From contig NZ_CP125378.1 of NCBI RefSeq assembly GCF_034008635.1, positions 1,602,001 through 1,666,000 of the forward strand: 64,000 bases of DNA. The letters are read 5' to 3'. The notes beneath the pieces were generated by a model. It was not told the DNA's origin. It did not search any database and was given only the letters and a program-made list of their open reading frames with translations. Origin of the DNA: Pseudomonas sp. P8_229 (GTDB lineage Bacteria; Pseudomonadota; Gammaproteobacteria; Pseudomonadales; Pseudomonadaceae). A program made the position numbers and the translations under genes. Shown one piece after another: positions 19,695-28,585 of the stretch. Each line of letters starts with the position of its first letter. Position 1 is the first letter of the stretch.

Positions 19695-19841
19695 TCTGTT
19701 ACTACCTGCGAGCTTTACTGTGGAACACTCGACCTGGCGGTTTCCGAGCCGATCGCGTGTGCCTGGCGTTCAACGTCGGGCGGGAAAGGATCTTCCCCAA
19801 GCGGGTGCTTGTACATCGATCGATTTCGAGGGGAGACCCTA

Positions 19842-20588
19842 ATGAATTACAACTGGGACTGGGGCGTGTTCTTCAAGTCCACCGGCGTTGGCAGCGAGAC
19901 GTATCTCGACTGGTACATCGCCGGCCTGGGCTGGACCATTGCCATCGCTGTCGTGGCATGGATTATCGCCTTGCTGCTGGGCTCCATTCTGGGGGTCATG
20001 CGCACCGTGCCGAACCGCCTCGTATCAGGCATTGCGACCTGCTACGTGGAACTGTTTCGTAACGTGCCGCTGCTGGTTCAGCTGTTCATCTGGTACTTCC
20101 TGGTACCCGATCTGCTGCCGCAAAACCTGCAGGACTGGTACAAGCAGGACCTCAACCCGACCACCTCGGCCTACCTGAGCGTCGTCGTGTGCCTGGGCCT
20201 GTTCACCGCTGCCCGCGTCTGCGAACAAGTGCGCACCGGCATCCAGGCGTTGCCACGCGGCCAGGAATCCGCCGCCCGCGCCATGGGTTTCAAGCTGCCG
20301 CAGATCTACTGGAACGTGCTGCTGCCCCAGGCCTACCGCATCATCATTCCGCCGCTGACCTCGGAATTCCTCAACGTCTTCAAGAACTCCTCCGTGGCGT
20401 CCTTGATCGGCCTGATGGAACTGCTGGCGCAAACCAAACAGACCGCCGAATTCTCGGCCAACCTGTTTGAAGCGTTCACCCTGGCCACGCTGATCTACTT
20501 CACCCTGAACATGAGCCTGATGCTGCTGATGCGCATGGTCGAGAAGAAAGTCGCGGTGCCCGGCCTGATCTCCGTGGGGGGTAAATAA
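19842..20588 (+). CDS. aatQ: Glutamate/aspartate ABC permease subunit 1
   Basis: This 248-residue polar amino acid permease has several membrane segments and the EAA loop region ARAMGFKLPQIYWNVLLPQAYR. The ribosome site GAGGGGAG lies six bases before ATG AAT TAC at 19842, excluding the upstream in-frame start at 19809. It belongs to the HisMQ family and pairs with AatM. Its stop overlaps the aatM start by one base. Confidence 0.95.
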   Translation: MNYNWDWGVFFKSTGVGSETYLDWYIAGLGWTIAIAVVAWIIALLLGSILGVMRTVPNRLVSGIATCYVELFRNVPLLVQLFIWYFLVPDLLPQNLQDWYKQDLNPTTSAYLSVVVCLGLFTAARVCEQVRTGIQALPRGQESAARAMGFKLPQIYWNVLLPQAYRIIIPPLTSEFLNVFKNSSVASLIGLMELLAQTKQTAEFSANLFEAFTLATLIYFTLNMSLMLLMRMVEKKVAVPGLISVGGK

Positions 20589-21259
20589 TGGACTTCGATT
20601 TCAGCGGCATCATCCCCGCGATCCCGGGCCTGTGGAACGGCATGGTCATGACCTTGCAGTTGATGGTCATGGGCGTGGTCGGCGGCATCGTGCTGGGGAC
20701 CATCCTCGCGCTGATGCGCCTGTCGTCCAGCAAACTGCTGTCGCGTGTGGCCGGCGCTTATGTGAACTACTTTCGCTCGATCCCGCTGCTGCTGGTGATC
20801 ACCTGGTTCTACCTGGCGGTGCCGTTCGTGCTGCGCTGGATTACCGGCGAAGACACCCCGATCGGCGCGTTCACCTCCTGCGTCGTGGCCTTCATGATGT
20901 TCGAAGCCGCGTACTTCTGTGAAATCGTCCGGGCCGGCGTGCAGTCGATCCCCAAAGGCCAGATGGCCGCCGCGCAAGCGATGGGCATGACCTATGGCCA
21001 GACCATGCGTCTGATTATCCTGCCCCAGGCGTTCCGCAAGATGACCCCGTTGCTGCTGCAACAGTCGATCATCCTGTTCCAGGACACCTCGCTGGTCTAC
21101 ACCGTGGGCCTGGTGGACTTCCTCAACTCCGCCCGCTCCAGCGGCGACATCATCGGTCGTTCCAACGAGTTCCTGATCTTCGCCGGTGTCGTCTACTTCA
21201 TCATCAGCTTTTCCGCCTCGCTGCTGGTCAAGCGTCTGCAAAAAAGGTTCGCCGTATGA
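20588..21259 (+). CDS. aatM: Glutamate/aspartate ABC permease subunit 2
   Basis: The 223-residue protein is the second HisMQ-type permease subunit. The EAA loop is recognisable in [23 protein letters not shown]. It starts on the last base of the aatQ stop and ends with a four-base overlap with aatP, so the three genes are translationally coupled. Confidence 0.95.
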   Translation: MDFDFSGIIPAIPGLWNGMVMTLQLMVMGVVGGIVLGTILALMRLSSSKLLSRVAGAYVNYFRSIPLLLVITWFYLAVPFVLRWITGEDTPIGAFTSCVVAFMMFEAAYFCEIVRAGVQSIPKGQMAAAQAMGMTYGQTMRLIILPQAFRKMTPLLLQQSIILFQDTSLVYTVGLVDFLNSARSSGDIIGRSNEFLIFAGVVYFIISFSASLLVKRLQKRFAV

Positions 21260-21990
21260 TCTCTATCAAAAACATCAACAAGTGGTATGGGGACTTCCAG
21301 GTGCTGACTGATTGCAGCACCGAGGTCAAAAAAGGCGAAGTGATCGTGGTCTGCGGCCCGTCGGGTTCGGGCAAGTCGACCCTGATCAAGTGCGTCAACG
21401 CGCTGGAGCCGTTCCAGAAAGGCGACATCGTCGTCGACGGCACCTCGATCGCCGACTCGAAGACCAACCTGCCGAAGCTGCGCTCGCGCGTCGGCATGGT
21501 GTTCCAGCACTTCGAACTGTTCCCGCACCTGACCATCACCGAAAACCTGACCATCGCGCAGATCAAGGTACTCGGCCGCAGCAAGGAAGAGGCGACCAAA
21601 AAAGGCCTGCAACTGCTCGAGCGCGTAGGTCTCTCGGCGCACGCCCACAAGCACCCGGGGCAACTGTCCGGCGGTCAGCAACAGCGTGTGGCGATTGCCC
21701 GTGCGCTGGCGATGGACCCGATCGTCATGCTGTTCGACGAACCGACCTCGGCACTCGACCCGGAAATGGTCAACGAAGTGCTCGACGTGATGGTGCAACT
21801 GGCCCACGAAGGCATGACCATGATGTGCGTGACCCACGAAATGGGCTTCGCCCGCAAAGTGGCCGACCGCGTGATCTTCATGGACGCCGGCAAGATCATC
21901 GAAGACTGCCCGAAAGAGGAGTTCTTCGGCGACATCAGCGCCCGCTCCGAACGCGCGCAGCATTTCCTCGAGAAAATCCTGCAACACTAA
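21256..21990 (+). CDS. aatP: Glutamate/aspartate ABC transporter ATPase
   Basis: The 244-residue ATPase of the polar amino acid uptake family has Walker A in [10 protein letters not shown], the signature [15 protein letters not shown] and Walker [15 protein letters not shown]. The short length, without a TOBE domain, is normal for this family. It is the last gene of the aat operon. A REPIN follows and separates it from the sensor genes. Confidence 0.95.
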   Translation: MISIKNINKWYGDFQVLTDCSTEVKKGEVIVVCGPSGSGKSTLIKCVNALEPFQKGDIVVDGTSIADSKTNLPKLRSRVGMVFQHFELFPHLTITENLTIAQIKVLGRSKEEATKKGLQLLERVGLSAHAHKHPGQLSGGQQQRVAIARALAMDPIVMLFDEPTSALDPEMVNEVLDVMVQLAHEGMTMMCVTHEMGFARKVADRVIFMDAGKIIEDCPKEEFFGDISARSERAQHFLEKILQH

Positions 21991-22012
21991 AAACCACACA
22001 CCGCTCCCCAAC

Positions 22013-22102
22013 TGTGGGAGCGGGCTTGCTCGCGAAGAGGCCGGCACTTTCAACATCATCGTTGGCTGACCCACCGCTTTCGCGAGCAAGCCCGCTCCCA
22101 CA
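22013..22102. repeat. REPIN, GTGGGAGCGGGCTTGCTCGCGAA family
   Basis: Arms of 24 bases at 22013-22036 and 22079-22102 are perfect inverted copies. It lies between aatP and aauS. Its centre shares GTTGGCTGAC with the centre of the REPIN at 18355-18452, although the arms are of different families. Confidence 0.88.
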
Positions 22103-22156
22103 TTGGATCGATGACGATCCTGAGTTTTGTGTGGTGGTTGACCCAAGGCAACTGTG

Positions 22157-24058
22157 ATGAAATGCGACCCCAATCTCTATCGCGCAGCGCCGCCATCACT
22201 TGCCGTGAAGCCCCGTCTGATTCGCCATTTGTTCCTGCCGCCGCTGATCATCGTGCTGATGATCGGGTTGGGTTACGTCGGCTTCTGGACCAGTGAACAT
22301 TTCGGCATCCGCAGCCTCAGCGAAAACGGCCAGCGCCAGCTGGAACTGCACGCGCGCACGGTCGAAAGCGAGATCAGCAAGTACACCTACCTGCCCAGCC
22401 TGCTGGAACTGGAAACCAGTGTCCCGCAACTGCTGGCCGACCCGACGCCGGAACACCGGCAAACGGTCAACGCCTACCTTGAAGGCCTGAACCGGCGCAG
22501 CCGCAGTCGGGCCATCTACGTCATGGACACCACCGGCCGGGTGATGGCCACCAGCAACTGGCGCGACGTCGACAGTTATCTGGGTGAAGACCTGTCCTTC
22601 CGCGCCTATTTCCAAAGAGCCGTGCGCGGCGAACCCGGGCGTTTCTACGGGATCGGCAGCACCAGCGGCGAACCCGGTTATTACCTGGCCCATGGCCTGG
22701 AAGAACACGGCAAGATCATCGGCGTCGCCGTGGTCAAGGTGCGTCTCGAAGCGCTGGAGGAGCGCTGGCAACGGGCGCGCCTCGAAGCCTTCGTCAGCGA
22801 CGAGAACGGCATCATCATTCTCTCCAGCGATCCGGCGCGGCGCCTCAAATCCGTCGTACCGCTGAGCGACGAGACCAAAGAGAAACTCGCCCGCAGCCTG
22901 CAGTATTACTGGTTCCCGCTCAACGAACTGCAACCGCTGGCCCGCGAAACCCTGGACGAGGGTGTGGAGAAACTGACCTTCCCGGCCAACAGCGAACTGA
23001 GCGCCGACGACGACAGCATCAGTTACCTGGCGCAGACCCGGCCGCTGAGCGACACACCGTGGAACTTCACCCTGCTCACGCCGTTGCAGGACTTGCGGCG
23101 CGAGGCGATCAACCAAGGGATTCTGGTGTCGGTTGCCTTCGCCCTGGTGGCGTTCCTGCTGATTGCCTGGAACGAGCGGCGCAAGGTCCTCGCCACCCGC
23201 CTCGCCGCCCGCGAAGCCTTGCAGGAAGCCAACAATCAGCTGGAGCGTCGGATTACCGAACGCACCACCGACCTGCGCGCCAGCAACGAACGCCTCAAGA
23301 GCCAGATCCGCGAACGGCGGCAGGCCGAAGAAACCCTGCGCCGCGCCCAGGATGAACTGGTGCAGGCCGGCAAACTCGCGGCCATCGGCCAGATGTCGAC
23401 CAGCATTGCCCACGAATTGAACCAGCCGCTGGCGGCGATGCGCACGCTATCGGGCAACACCATTCGTTTCCTCGAACGCGGTCAGCTCGACGTCGCCAGC
23501 ACCAACCTCAAGACCATCAACGACCTCATCGACCGCATGGGCCGGATCACCGCCAGCCTGCGCTCGTTCGCCCGCCGTGGTGACGACAAGGGCCAGGCCA
23601 GTCTTGGCAAAGCGGTGGACGCGGCGCTGCAATTGCTCGGTGCGCGGGTGGACAGCATGGCGCTGCAGTTGCACCGGCAGTTCATCGACGTGCAGTTGCA
23701 GATCGACCAGACCCGCCTCGAACAGATTCTGGTCAACCTGATCGGCAACGCCCTCGACGCCATGCAAGCACAACAGCAGCCGGAACTGTGGCTGGAAGGC
23801 GAAGAGTTCAACGGCAAATATCGCCTGCGGGTGCGTGACAACGGCCACGGCGTCGATGCCGAAGCGCGCAAGCACCTGTTCGAACCGTTCTTCACCACCA
23901 AACCCGGCGAGCAGGGTCTGGGCCTCGGCCTGACCCTCTCCGCCAGCCTCGCTGCCGCCACCGGCGGCCACCTGGGTGTCGAACACCCGGCCAGCGGTGG
24001 CACCACCTTCGTCCTCAGTTTACCGTTGGTAAGCCCTACTCCTGCCGAGCCAATATGA
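22157..24058 (+). CDS. aauS: Sensor histidine kinase for acidic amino acids (DctB type)
   Basis: The kinase of about 634 residues has a membrane segment near residues 28-48, a large periplasmic sensor domain, a second membrane segment near 320-340, a coiled coil, and a cytoplasmic kinase core. The phosphorylated His lies in GQMSTSIAHELNQPLAAM. The N box is NLIGNALDAM, and the G box is GQGLGLGLTLS-like (EQGLGLGLTLS). AauS is known to respond to glutamate and aspartate in P. putida. AAGG supports ATG at 22157, while GTG at 22154 is equally possible. Its stop overlaps aauR. Confidence 0.92.
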   Translation: MKCDPNLYRAAPPSLAVKPRLIRHLFLPPLIIVLMIGLGYVGFWTSEHFGIRSLSENGQRQLELHARTVESEISKYTYLPSLLELETSVPQLLADPTPEHRQTVNAYLEGLNRRSRSRAIYVMDTTGRVMATSNWRDVDSYLGEDLSFRAYFQRAVRGEPGRFYGIGSTSGEPGYYLAHGLEEHGKIIGVAVVKVRLEALEERWQRARLEAFVSDENGIIILSSDPARRLKSVVPLSDETKEKLARSLQYYWFPLNELQPLARETLDEGVEKLTFPANSELSADDDSISYLAQTRPLSDTPWNFTLLTPLQDLRREAINQGILVSVAFALVAFLLIAWNERRKVLATRLAAREALQEANNQLERRITERTTDLRASNERLKSQIRERRQAEETLRRAQDELVQAGKLAAIGQMSTSIAHELNQPLAAMRTLSGNTIRFLERGQLDVASTNLKTINDLIDRMGRITASLRSFARRGDDKGQASLGKAVDAALQLLGARVDSMALQLHRQFIDVQLQIDQTRLEQILVNLIGNALDAMQAQQQPELWLEGEEFNGKYRLRVRDNGHGVDAEARKHLFEPFFTTKPGEQGLGLGLTLSASLAAATGGHLGVEHPASGGTTFVLSLPLVSPTPAEPI

Positions 24059-25383
24059 ACCACGACCTTAGTGTGCTGATCGTCGAAGACGACCCCCATG
24101 TGCTGCTTGGCTGCCAGCAGGCGCTGACCCTCGAAGACATCCCCTGCATCGGCGTCGGCAGTGCCGAAGAAGCGCTGGAGCAGGTCGGCGACAACTTTGC
24201 CGGCATCGTCATCAGCGACATCCGCCTGCCCGGCATCGATGGCCTCGAACTGCTGACCCGTCTCAAGCAACGCGACCGCAGCCTGCCGGTGGTGTTGATC
24301 ACCGGCCACGGCGACATCTCCATGGCCGTCGGCGCGATGCAGAAAGGCGCCTACGACTTCATGGAGAAACCCTTTTCGCCGGAGCGTCTGGTGGACGTCG
24401 CCCGGCGTGCGCTGGAGCAACGCAGCCTCGCCCGGGAAGTCTCCTCGCTGCGGCGACAACTGGCCGAACGTGATTCCCTGGAAGGCCGGATCATCGGTCG
24501 TTCGCCAGCGATGCAGAACCTGCGCGAGCTGATCGCCAACGTCGCCGACACCTCGGCCAACGTGCTGATCGAAGGCGAGACCGGCACCGGCAAGGAACTG
24601 GTCGCGCGCTGCCTGCACGACTTCAGCCGGCGCCACACCAAGCAGTTCGTCGCGCTGAACTGCGGCGGCCTGCCGGAAAACCTCTTCGAAAGCGAGATCT
24701 TCGGTCACGAGGCCAACGCCTTCACCGGTGCCGGCAAACGGCGCATCGGCAAGATCGAACACGCCGACGGCGGCACGCTGTTCCTCGACGAAGTGGAAAG
24801 CATGCCACTGCCGATGCAGATCAAACTGCTACGGGTATTGCAGGAGCGCACTCTCGAACGCCTCGGCTCGAACCAGAGCGTGGCGGTGGATTGCCGGGTG
24901 ATTGCGGCGACCAAGTCCGACCTCGACGAAGCAAGCAAGGCTGGCGAGTTCCGCAGCGACTTGTACTACCGCCTCAACGTGGTGACCCTGGAACTGCCGC
25001 CACTGCGCGAGCGTCGCGAAGACATCCTGCAACTGTTCGAACACTTCTCCCAGCAGTCGGCGCTGCGTTTCGACCGGGTGTTGCCGGAGCTGGACAACCA
25101 GACCCTGTCGAACCTGATGAGCCACGACTGGCCGGGCAACGTGCGTGAACTGCGCAACGTCGCCGAACGCTTTGCCCTCGGCTTGCCGGCGTTCAAGAAG
25201 TCCGGCGCTGGCAGTGCAGGCCAGAGCCTGGCGTTCGCCGAAGCGGTGGAAGCGTTCGAGCGCAACCTGCTCAACGACGCCTTGCAACGCAGCGGCGGCA
25301 ACCTGACCCAGGCCAGCCTGGAACTGGGCATGGCCAAGACCACGCTGTTCGACAAAGTGAAAAAGTACGGGTTGAGCCACTGA
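24055..25383 (+). CDS. aauR: Sigma-54-dependent response regulator (DctD type)
   Basis: The 442-residue activator has an N-terminal receiver (VEDDPHV and the phospho-acceptor in ISDIRLPG), a central AAA+ domain with Walker A GETGTGKE and a C-terminal Fis helix-turn-helix (SGGNLTQASLELGMAKTTLF). The sigma-54 contact loop reads NAFTGA, not the usual GAFTGA. I recall the same change in other AauR/DctD-like proteins. It is co-transcribed with aauS (four-base overlap) and should act on the AauR boxes before aatJ. Confidence 0.93.
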   Translation: MNHDLSVLIVEDDPHVLLGCQQALTLEDIPCIGVGSAEEALEQVGDNFAGIVISDIRLPGIDGLELLTRLKQRDRSLPVVLITGHGDISMAVGAMQKGAYDFMEKPFSPERLVDVARRALEQRSLAREVSSLRRQLAERDSLEGRIIGRSPAMQNLRELIANVADTSANVLIEGETGTGKELVARCLHDFSRRHTKQFVALNCGGLPENLFESEIFGHEANAFTGAGKRRIGKIEHADGGTLFLDEVESMPLPMQIKLLRVLQERTLERLGSNQSVAVDCRVIAATKSDLDEASKAGEFRSDLYYRLNVVTLELPPLRERREDILQLFEHFSQQSALRFDRVLPELDNQTLSNLMSHDWPGNVRELRNVAERFALGLPAFKKSGAGSAGQSLAFAEAVEAFERNLLNDALQRSGGNLTQASLELGMAKTTLFDKVKKYGLSH

Positions 25384-25721
25384 TGGATCTGATTCTCAAA
25401 GCGGCACTCGGCGCGGCAGTCGTGGTGATCCTTGCCGCGCTGTCGAAGACCCGAAACTATTACATCGCCGGGCTGGTGCCGCTGTTTCCGACCTTTGCCC
25501 TGATCGCCCATTACATCGTCGGCAAGGGCCGCTCGATCGACGATCTGAAGGCGACCATCGTGTTTGGCATGTGGTCGATCATTCCGTACTTCATTTATCT
25601 GGCGACGCTGTACGTGATGGTTGACCGCATGCGCCTTGAAGCTTCACTGGCGGTGGCGGTTGTCGCCTGGCTGATCGCGGCGACCGTGCTGGTCTCGGTC
25701 TGGGTGCGCCTGCACGCCTGA
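25383..25721 (+). CDS. glpM: GlpM family inner-membrane protein
   Basis: The 112-residue protein has four membrane segments covering most of its length. GlpM (PA3585) lies directly after glpD in P. aeruginosa and affects alginate production in glycerol-related mutants. Here it shares one base with the aauR stop, so it is now translationally coupled to the acidic amino acid regulator. The aat/aau block lies between glpD and glpM. Confidence 0.85.
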   Translation: MDLILKAALGAAVVVILAALSKTRNYYIAGLVPLFPTFALIAHYIVGKGRSIDDLKATIVFGMWSIIPYFIYLATLYVMVDRMRLEASLAVAVVAWLIAATVLVSVWVRLHA

Positions 25722-25830
25722 GGCAGCGGCTGGCCCGTCCCTTGCATTTACCCCCAAAGCCCTGCCCGGCTGGCCCTCATGATCGATGAGGCCGGTGTCT
25801 GGCAGGGTCTGCCAAGGGTGAATAGCGACC

Positions 25831-26751
25831 TTGAACATTTTAGATCTCGACCACAGCCTGACTGCCCAGGCGCCGATTGCGCGACTGCTCGACAGTGGCC
25901 GCGCCAGACGCCTGGACTTGCTCGACCTCGGCCCGAAACTCCGGCTCTGGTCCAGCGAACGCACCTGGCGGCGTTTCGCCGAGCGCTTGCAGCAACGGCC
26001 GCGACACAGCGGCCCGGCGCCGGAAATCTTCTTCGTCGGCTCCGGTGATTATCACCACCTGACCCCGGCCTTTCTCACCGACCTGCCCGAGCCGGTCAGC
26101 CTGATCCACTTCGACAATCACCCCGACTGGGTGCGTTTTGCGCCGCGCAGGCATTGCGGCTCGTGGGTCAATCAGGCGCTGAAACTGCCGAACATTCGCC
26201 GCATCGTGACCCTGGGACCGTGCAGCGATGACCTGCAAAACCCGCAGTTGAAGGGCGGTAATCTTGCGGCCCTCAGACGCGGGGTTCTGCAGCTGTTTCC
26301 GTGGCAGCACGCGCCCTCCAAAGTCTGGGGACGCATCGGCGATGGCGCCGGTCATGAACAGCAGGAAAACATGCTGCACTGGCACAACCTGTCACAAGTG
26401 GACTGGCCGCTGTTCCTCGACAAGATGATTGCCAGCCTGCCGACCGATGCGGTGTGGATCACCATCGACAAGGACGTGCTCGCCAGCGAAGACGCTGCCA
26501 CCAATTGGGATCAGGGCGGCATGCGCCTGAGCCATATGCTCCAGGCCCTGCGCGCGCTGGCGGCGAGCAAGCGGATCATCGGCATCGACATCTGCGGCGA
26601 ATACGCCCGCCCGGCCTTCAGCAACCTGCTCAAACGCTGGGAGGCGAAGACCGACCAGCCGCCGGCCGAGCGCTGGAGCGACGCCGACATCCTGCGTAAT
26701 TCAGCGACCAATCAAGCCTTGATCGAGCTGTTCGAGGAACTGTTTCCATGA
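25831..26751 (+). CDS. Arginase-fold (ureohydrolase family) protein
   Basis: The 306-residue protein has the metal-binding pattern of the ureohydrolase fold. GSGDYHH corresponds to the GGDH region, HFDNHPD is DxHxD, and TIDKDVLA replaces the SxDxDxxDP motif. This is close to but not the canonical arginase or agmatinase set, so the substrate is unknown. The frame starts with TTG at 25831, with AAGGG about eleven bases upstream. No ATG or GTG start is better. The stop overlaps the next gene by four bases, so it forms an operon with two small membrane proteins. Confidence 0.8.
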   Translation: MNILDLDHSLTAQAPIARLLDSGRARRLDLLDLGPKLRLWSSERTWRRFAERLQQRPRHSGPAPEIFFVGSGDYHHLTPAFLTDLPEPVSLIHFDNHPDWVRFAPRRHCGSWVNQALKLPNIRRIVTLGPCSDDLQNPQLKGGNLAALRRGVLQLFPWQHAPSKVWGRIGDGAGHEQQENMLHWHNLSQVDWPLFLDKMIASLPTDAVWITIDKDVLASEDAATNWDQGGMRLSHMLQALRALAASKRIIGIDICGEYARPAFSNLLKRWEAKTDQPPAERWSDADILRNSATNQALIELFEELFP

Positions 26752-27122
26752 CCGTAACCGTAATTGTGCTGGTGGCCCTGTCCATTGTGCTGGATGTGGC
26801 CGGCCAGCTGTGTTTCAAACTGGGCCTGGATCGACTGCCGGAGCTGGAAGGTGGCTTTCGCCTTCAGCTTTTCTGGGGCCAGGTGTTCAACGCGCCGCTG
26901 CTGTGGGCCGGGATCGGTGCTTACGCCATCGAGTTTTTCGTCTGGCTCGGCGCCCTGTCGCGGGCACCGCTGAGCCTGCTGTTTCCCGCCGCAGCACTGG
27001 CTTATTGCGGCGTGGTGCTGGCGGGCAAACTGGTGCTCGGTGAAACCGTCAGCCGGCGCCGCTGGCTAGGCACTCTGGTGATTACGGCGGGCGTCATGCT
27101 CGTGTGTGCCGGCCATGTCTGA
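26748..27122 (+). CDS. EamA/SMR-like small membrane protein 1
   Basis: The 124-residue protein has four membrane helices and resembles half of an EamA or DMT transporter. LSLLFPAAALAYCGVVLAGKLVLGE is the family-like segment (quoted in part as AALAYCGVVLAGK). Its start overlaps the arginase-fold gene (ATGA). It is followed immediately by a second, similar protein. Such pairs normally form heterodimeric transporters like ArnE/ArnF or the two-gene SMR proteins. Confidence 0.82.
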   Translation: MTVTVIVLVALSIVLDVAGQLCFKLGLDRLPELEGGFRLQLFWGQVFNAPLLWAGIGAYAIEFFVWLGALSRAPLSLLFPAAALAYCGVVLAGKLVLGETVSRRRWLGTLVITAGVMLVCAGHV

Positions 27123-27153
27123 AGCTCGCCTGGAACTGCAAGGGAACGACGCG

Positions 27154-27537
27154 ATGCATTGGCTGCACGGGCGCCTGGGCACCATTGTGCTCTGGGCGTT
27201 GTTAATCATTCTGGAAAGTGGCGGGCAGATCGCGAGCAAGGTCGGCGGCGATCAGTTGGGCCAGGTCGACTTCACCCTGCAATGGCTGCAAGGCATCGTC
27301 ATGACGCCCGGCGTGTGGGTGGCGATTGCCTGCTATATCGGCGCGTTTTTTGTCTGGATGCTGATCCTGCGCCGCAGCAGCCTGTCGCTGGCGTTCCCCC
27401 TGAGTTCGCTGGTGTTTGTCGGCGTGCTGCTGGGATCGTGGCTGGGGTTGGGCGAGCAGATCAGCCTGCTGCACTGGGTCGGCGTGGCGGTAATCATGGG
27501 CGGCATTGCCCTGCTCGCCGAAGGCGAAGAGCACTGA
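27154..27537 (+). CDS. EamA/SMR-like small membrane protein 2
   Basis: This protein of about 127 residues has four membrane helices and shares the layout of its upstream neighbour, with SLAFPLSSLVFVGVLLGSWL in the last third. The start is uncertain. ATG at 27154 has AAGGGA upstream. ATG at 27115, overlapping the previous stop, would add 13 residues and is also plausible. The pair probably exports or flips a small molecule handled by the arginase-fold enzyme, though nothing in the sequence identifies it. Confidence 0.8.
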   Translation: MHWLHGRLGTIVLWALLIILESGGQIASKVGGDQLGQVDFTLQWLQGIVMTPGVWVAIACYIGAFFVWMLILRRSSLSLAFPLSSLVFVGVLLGSWLGLGEQISLLHWVGVAVIMGGIALLAEGEEH

Positions 27538-27592
27538 GGGCACTGATCGATAAGCGCTCCTGAGGGGAGCGGTTATTCGCTCGCACGGGTAA

Positions 27593-28354
27593 TCAGTCGA
27601 ACTTGTAGGCGATAGCTGCCTGCACTTCGCCTTGATTGGTATCGCCCACCGCTTTGACGATGCTGCTGTCTGCCGCCGAGCGGGTCAGGTGGATCCAGCT
27701 TGCGCTGGTGACCAGCGACCAGTGCTGCGCCAGGGGAAATTCGAAGCTCTGGGTCAACGTCACGTTCTGCAAACCGCCGCCGGCGTTGTAGGCGCGAAAC
27801 CCCGAGGCCTGGGCTTCCTTGTCGCTGACGCCGAAGAAGGTCTGCGTGCCCTGCGCATCGGCGAAATGCGCGGTCAGGTTACTGCTGCCGATCACCCCGC
27901 CGCCCAGCGGATAACCGATTTCACCACCCACACGGGCAAACACGCCGCCCTGACCACCGCCACCGCCGATGGCCTGGCCGACCGAGGCAAACACCCGCCA
28001 GAAATCGGCCGGGGCGTACTGCACGAAGCCGCCAGCCTCGGCCATGTCCGGCACATCACGCAGGCCGCGCAACTCGCCGTTGGCGGTGCGCCCGGACAAG
28101 TAATTGAGATACGGCCCGGCGCTGAAACCGTTGGTTTTCAAGGCGCTCCAGGTCAGCCCGTCGTCGGTACTGAGGCTGACATCGCCCCAGTCCAGATCCA
28201 GATACGGGATCGGCCGCGTTTCGTAACGGCTGCCGGTCGGATCATGGGGCTGATAGCCCAGCCCCAGGCCCGCTTCGCCAGTGATGCCATCCGCCACGGC
28301 GGCCCCGGAAAAGCAGGCCAGTGCGCTCAATAGCGCCAGTGTCTTCCTCTGCAT
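27593..28354 (-). CDS. MipA/OmpV-family outer membrane protein
   Basis: The 253-residue protein starts with a signal peptide ending near SGAAVADG. It continues as a run of amphipathic beta strands and ends in YKFD, an aromatic-terminated C-terminus usual for outer-membrane barrels. GLGLGYQPHDPTGSRYETRP fits the MipA/OmpV family. The start at 28354 follows AAAGGAAATGACCTC. An open frame back to 28744 is not a gene. It is divergent from the phosphatase-aminotransferase operon and shares its control region. Confidence 0.85.
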   Translation of the reverse strand: MQRKTLALLSALACFSGAAVADGITGEAGLGLGYQPHDPTGSRYETRPIPYLDLDWGDVSLSTDDGLTWSALKTNGFSAGPYLNYLSGRTANGELRGLRDVPDMAEAGGFVQYAPADFWRVFASVGQAIGGGGGQGGVFARVGGEIGYPLGGGVIGSSNLTAHFADAQGTQTFFGVSDKEAQASGFRAYNAGGGLQNVTLTQSFEFPLAQHWSLVTSASWIHLTRSAADSSIVKAVGDTNQGEVQAAIAYKFD

Positions 28355-28426
28355 GAGGTCATTTCCTTTTCTGAACTTGCGCGCATCAATCCCCGGATAG
28401 AGCCCTTGGCGCAAGCACTCATGTTG

Positions 28427-28454
28427 TTTGTAGCAAGCTACAAAAATTGTAGCT
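28427..28454. promoter_or_regulatory. Candidate enhancer (UAS) with three TTGTAGC half-sites
   Basis: TTTGTAGC-AA-GCTACAAA (28427-28444) is a perfect palindrome. It overlaps a second one, AGCTACAA-AAA-TTGTAGCT (28436-28454), so three half-sites alternate in orientation. It is centred about 70 bases upstream of the sigma-54 element, the usual place for an NtrC-type activator. The likely ligand is the activator encoded at the end of the operon. Confidence 0.65.
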
Positions 28455-28505
28455 CCACTTTGCGAAAAAACCGCATCAGACCCGTCATTACGGGGCTTCG
28501 GCCAT

Positions 28506-28522
28506 TTGGCACAGTCCCTGCT
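28506..28522 (+). promoter_or_regulatory. Sigma-54 promoter of the phosphatase-aminotransferase operon
   Basis: TTGGCACAGTCCCTGCT has GG (28508-28509) and GC (28520-28521) ten bases apart and matches YTGGCAC-N5-TTGCW with one change. It is about 64 bases before the first gene. Three facts together support it: the spacing, the upstream palindromes and the sigma-54 activator gene in the same operon. Confidence 0.75.
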
Positions 28523-28585
28523 GTCCCCCTTGCCAGGCGCAGACCGCGCACCCTGACAACTGCCTCGACCCAACAGGTACTGCAG

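Noticed and set aside
25772..25793. GGCC-TCAT/ATGA-GGCC hairpin after glpM as a terminator
   Set aside because: The stem has a bulge and there is no T run, so it was not reported as a terminator.
25800..25830. TGGCAGGGTCTGCC as a second sigma-54 promoter before the arginase-fold gene
   Set aside because: The GG and GC are only eight bases apart, so the required ten-base spacing is missing.
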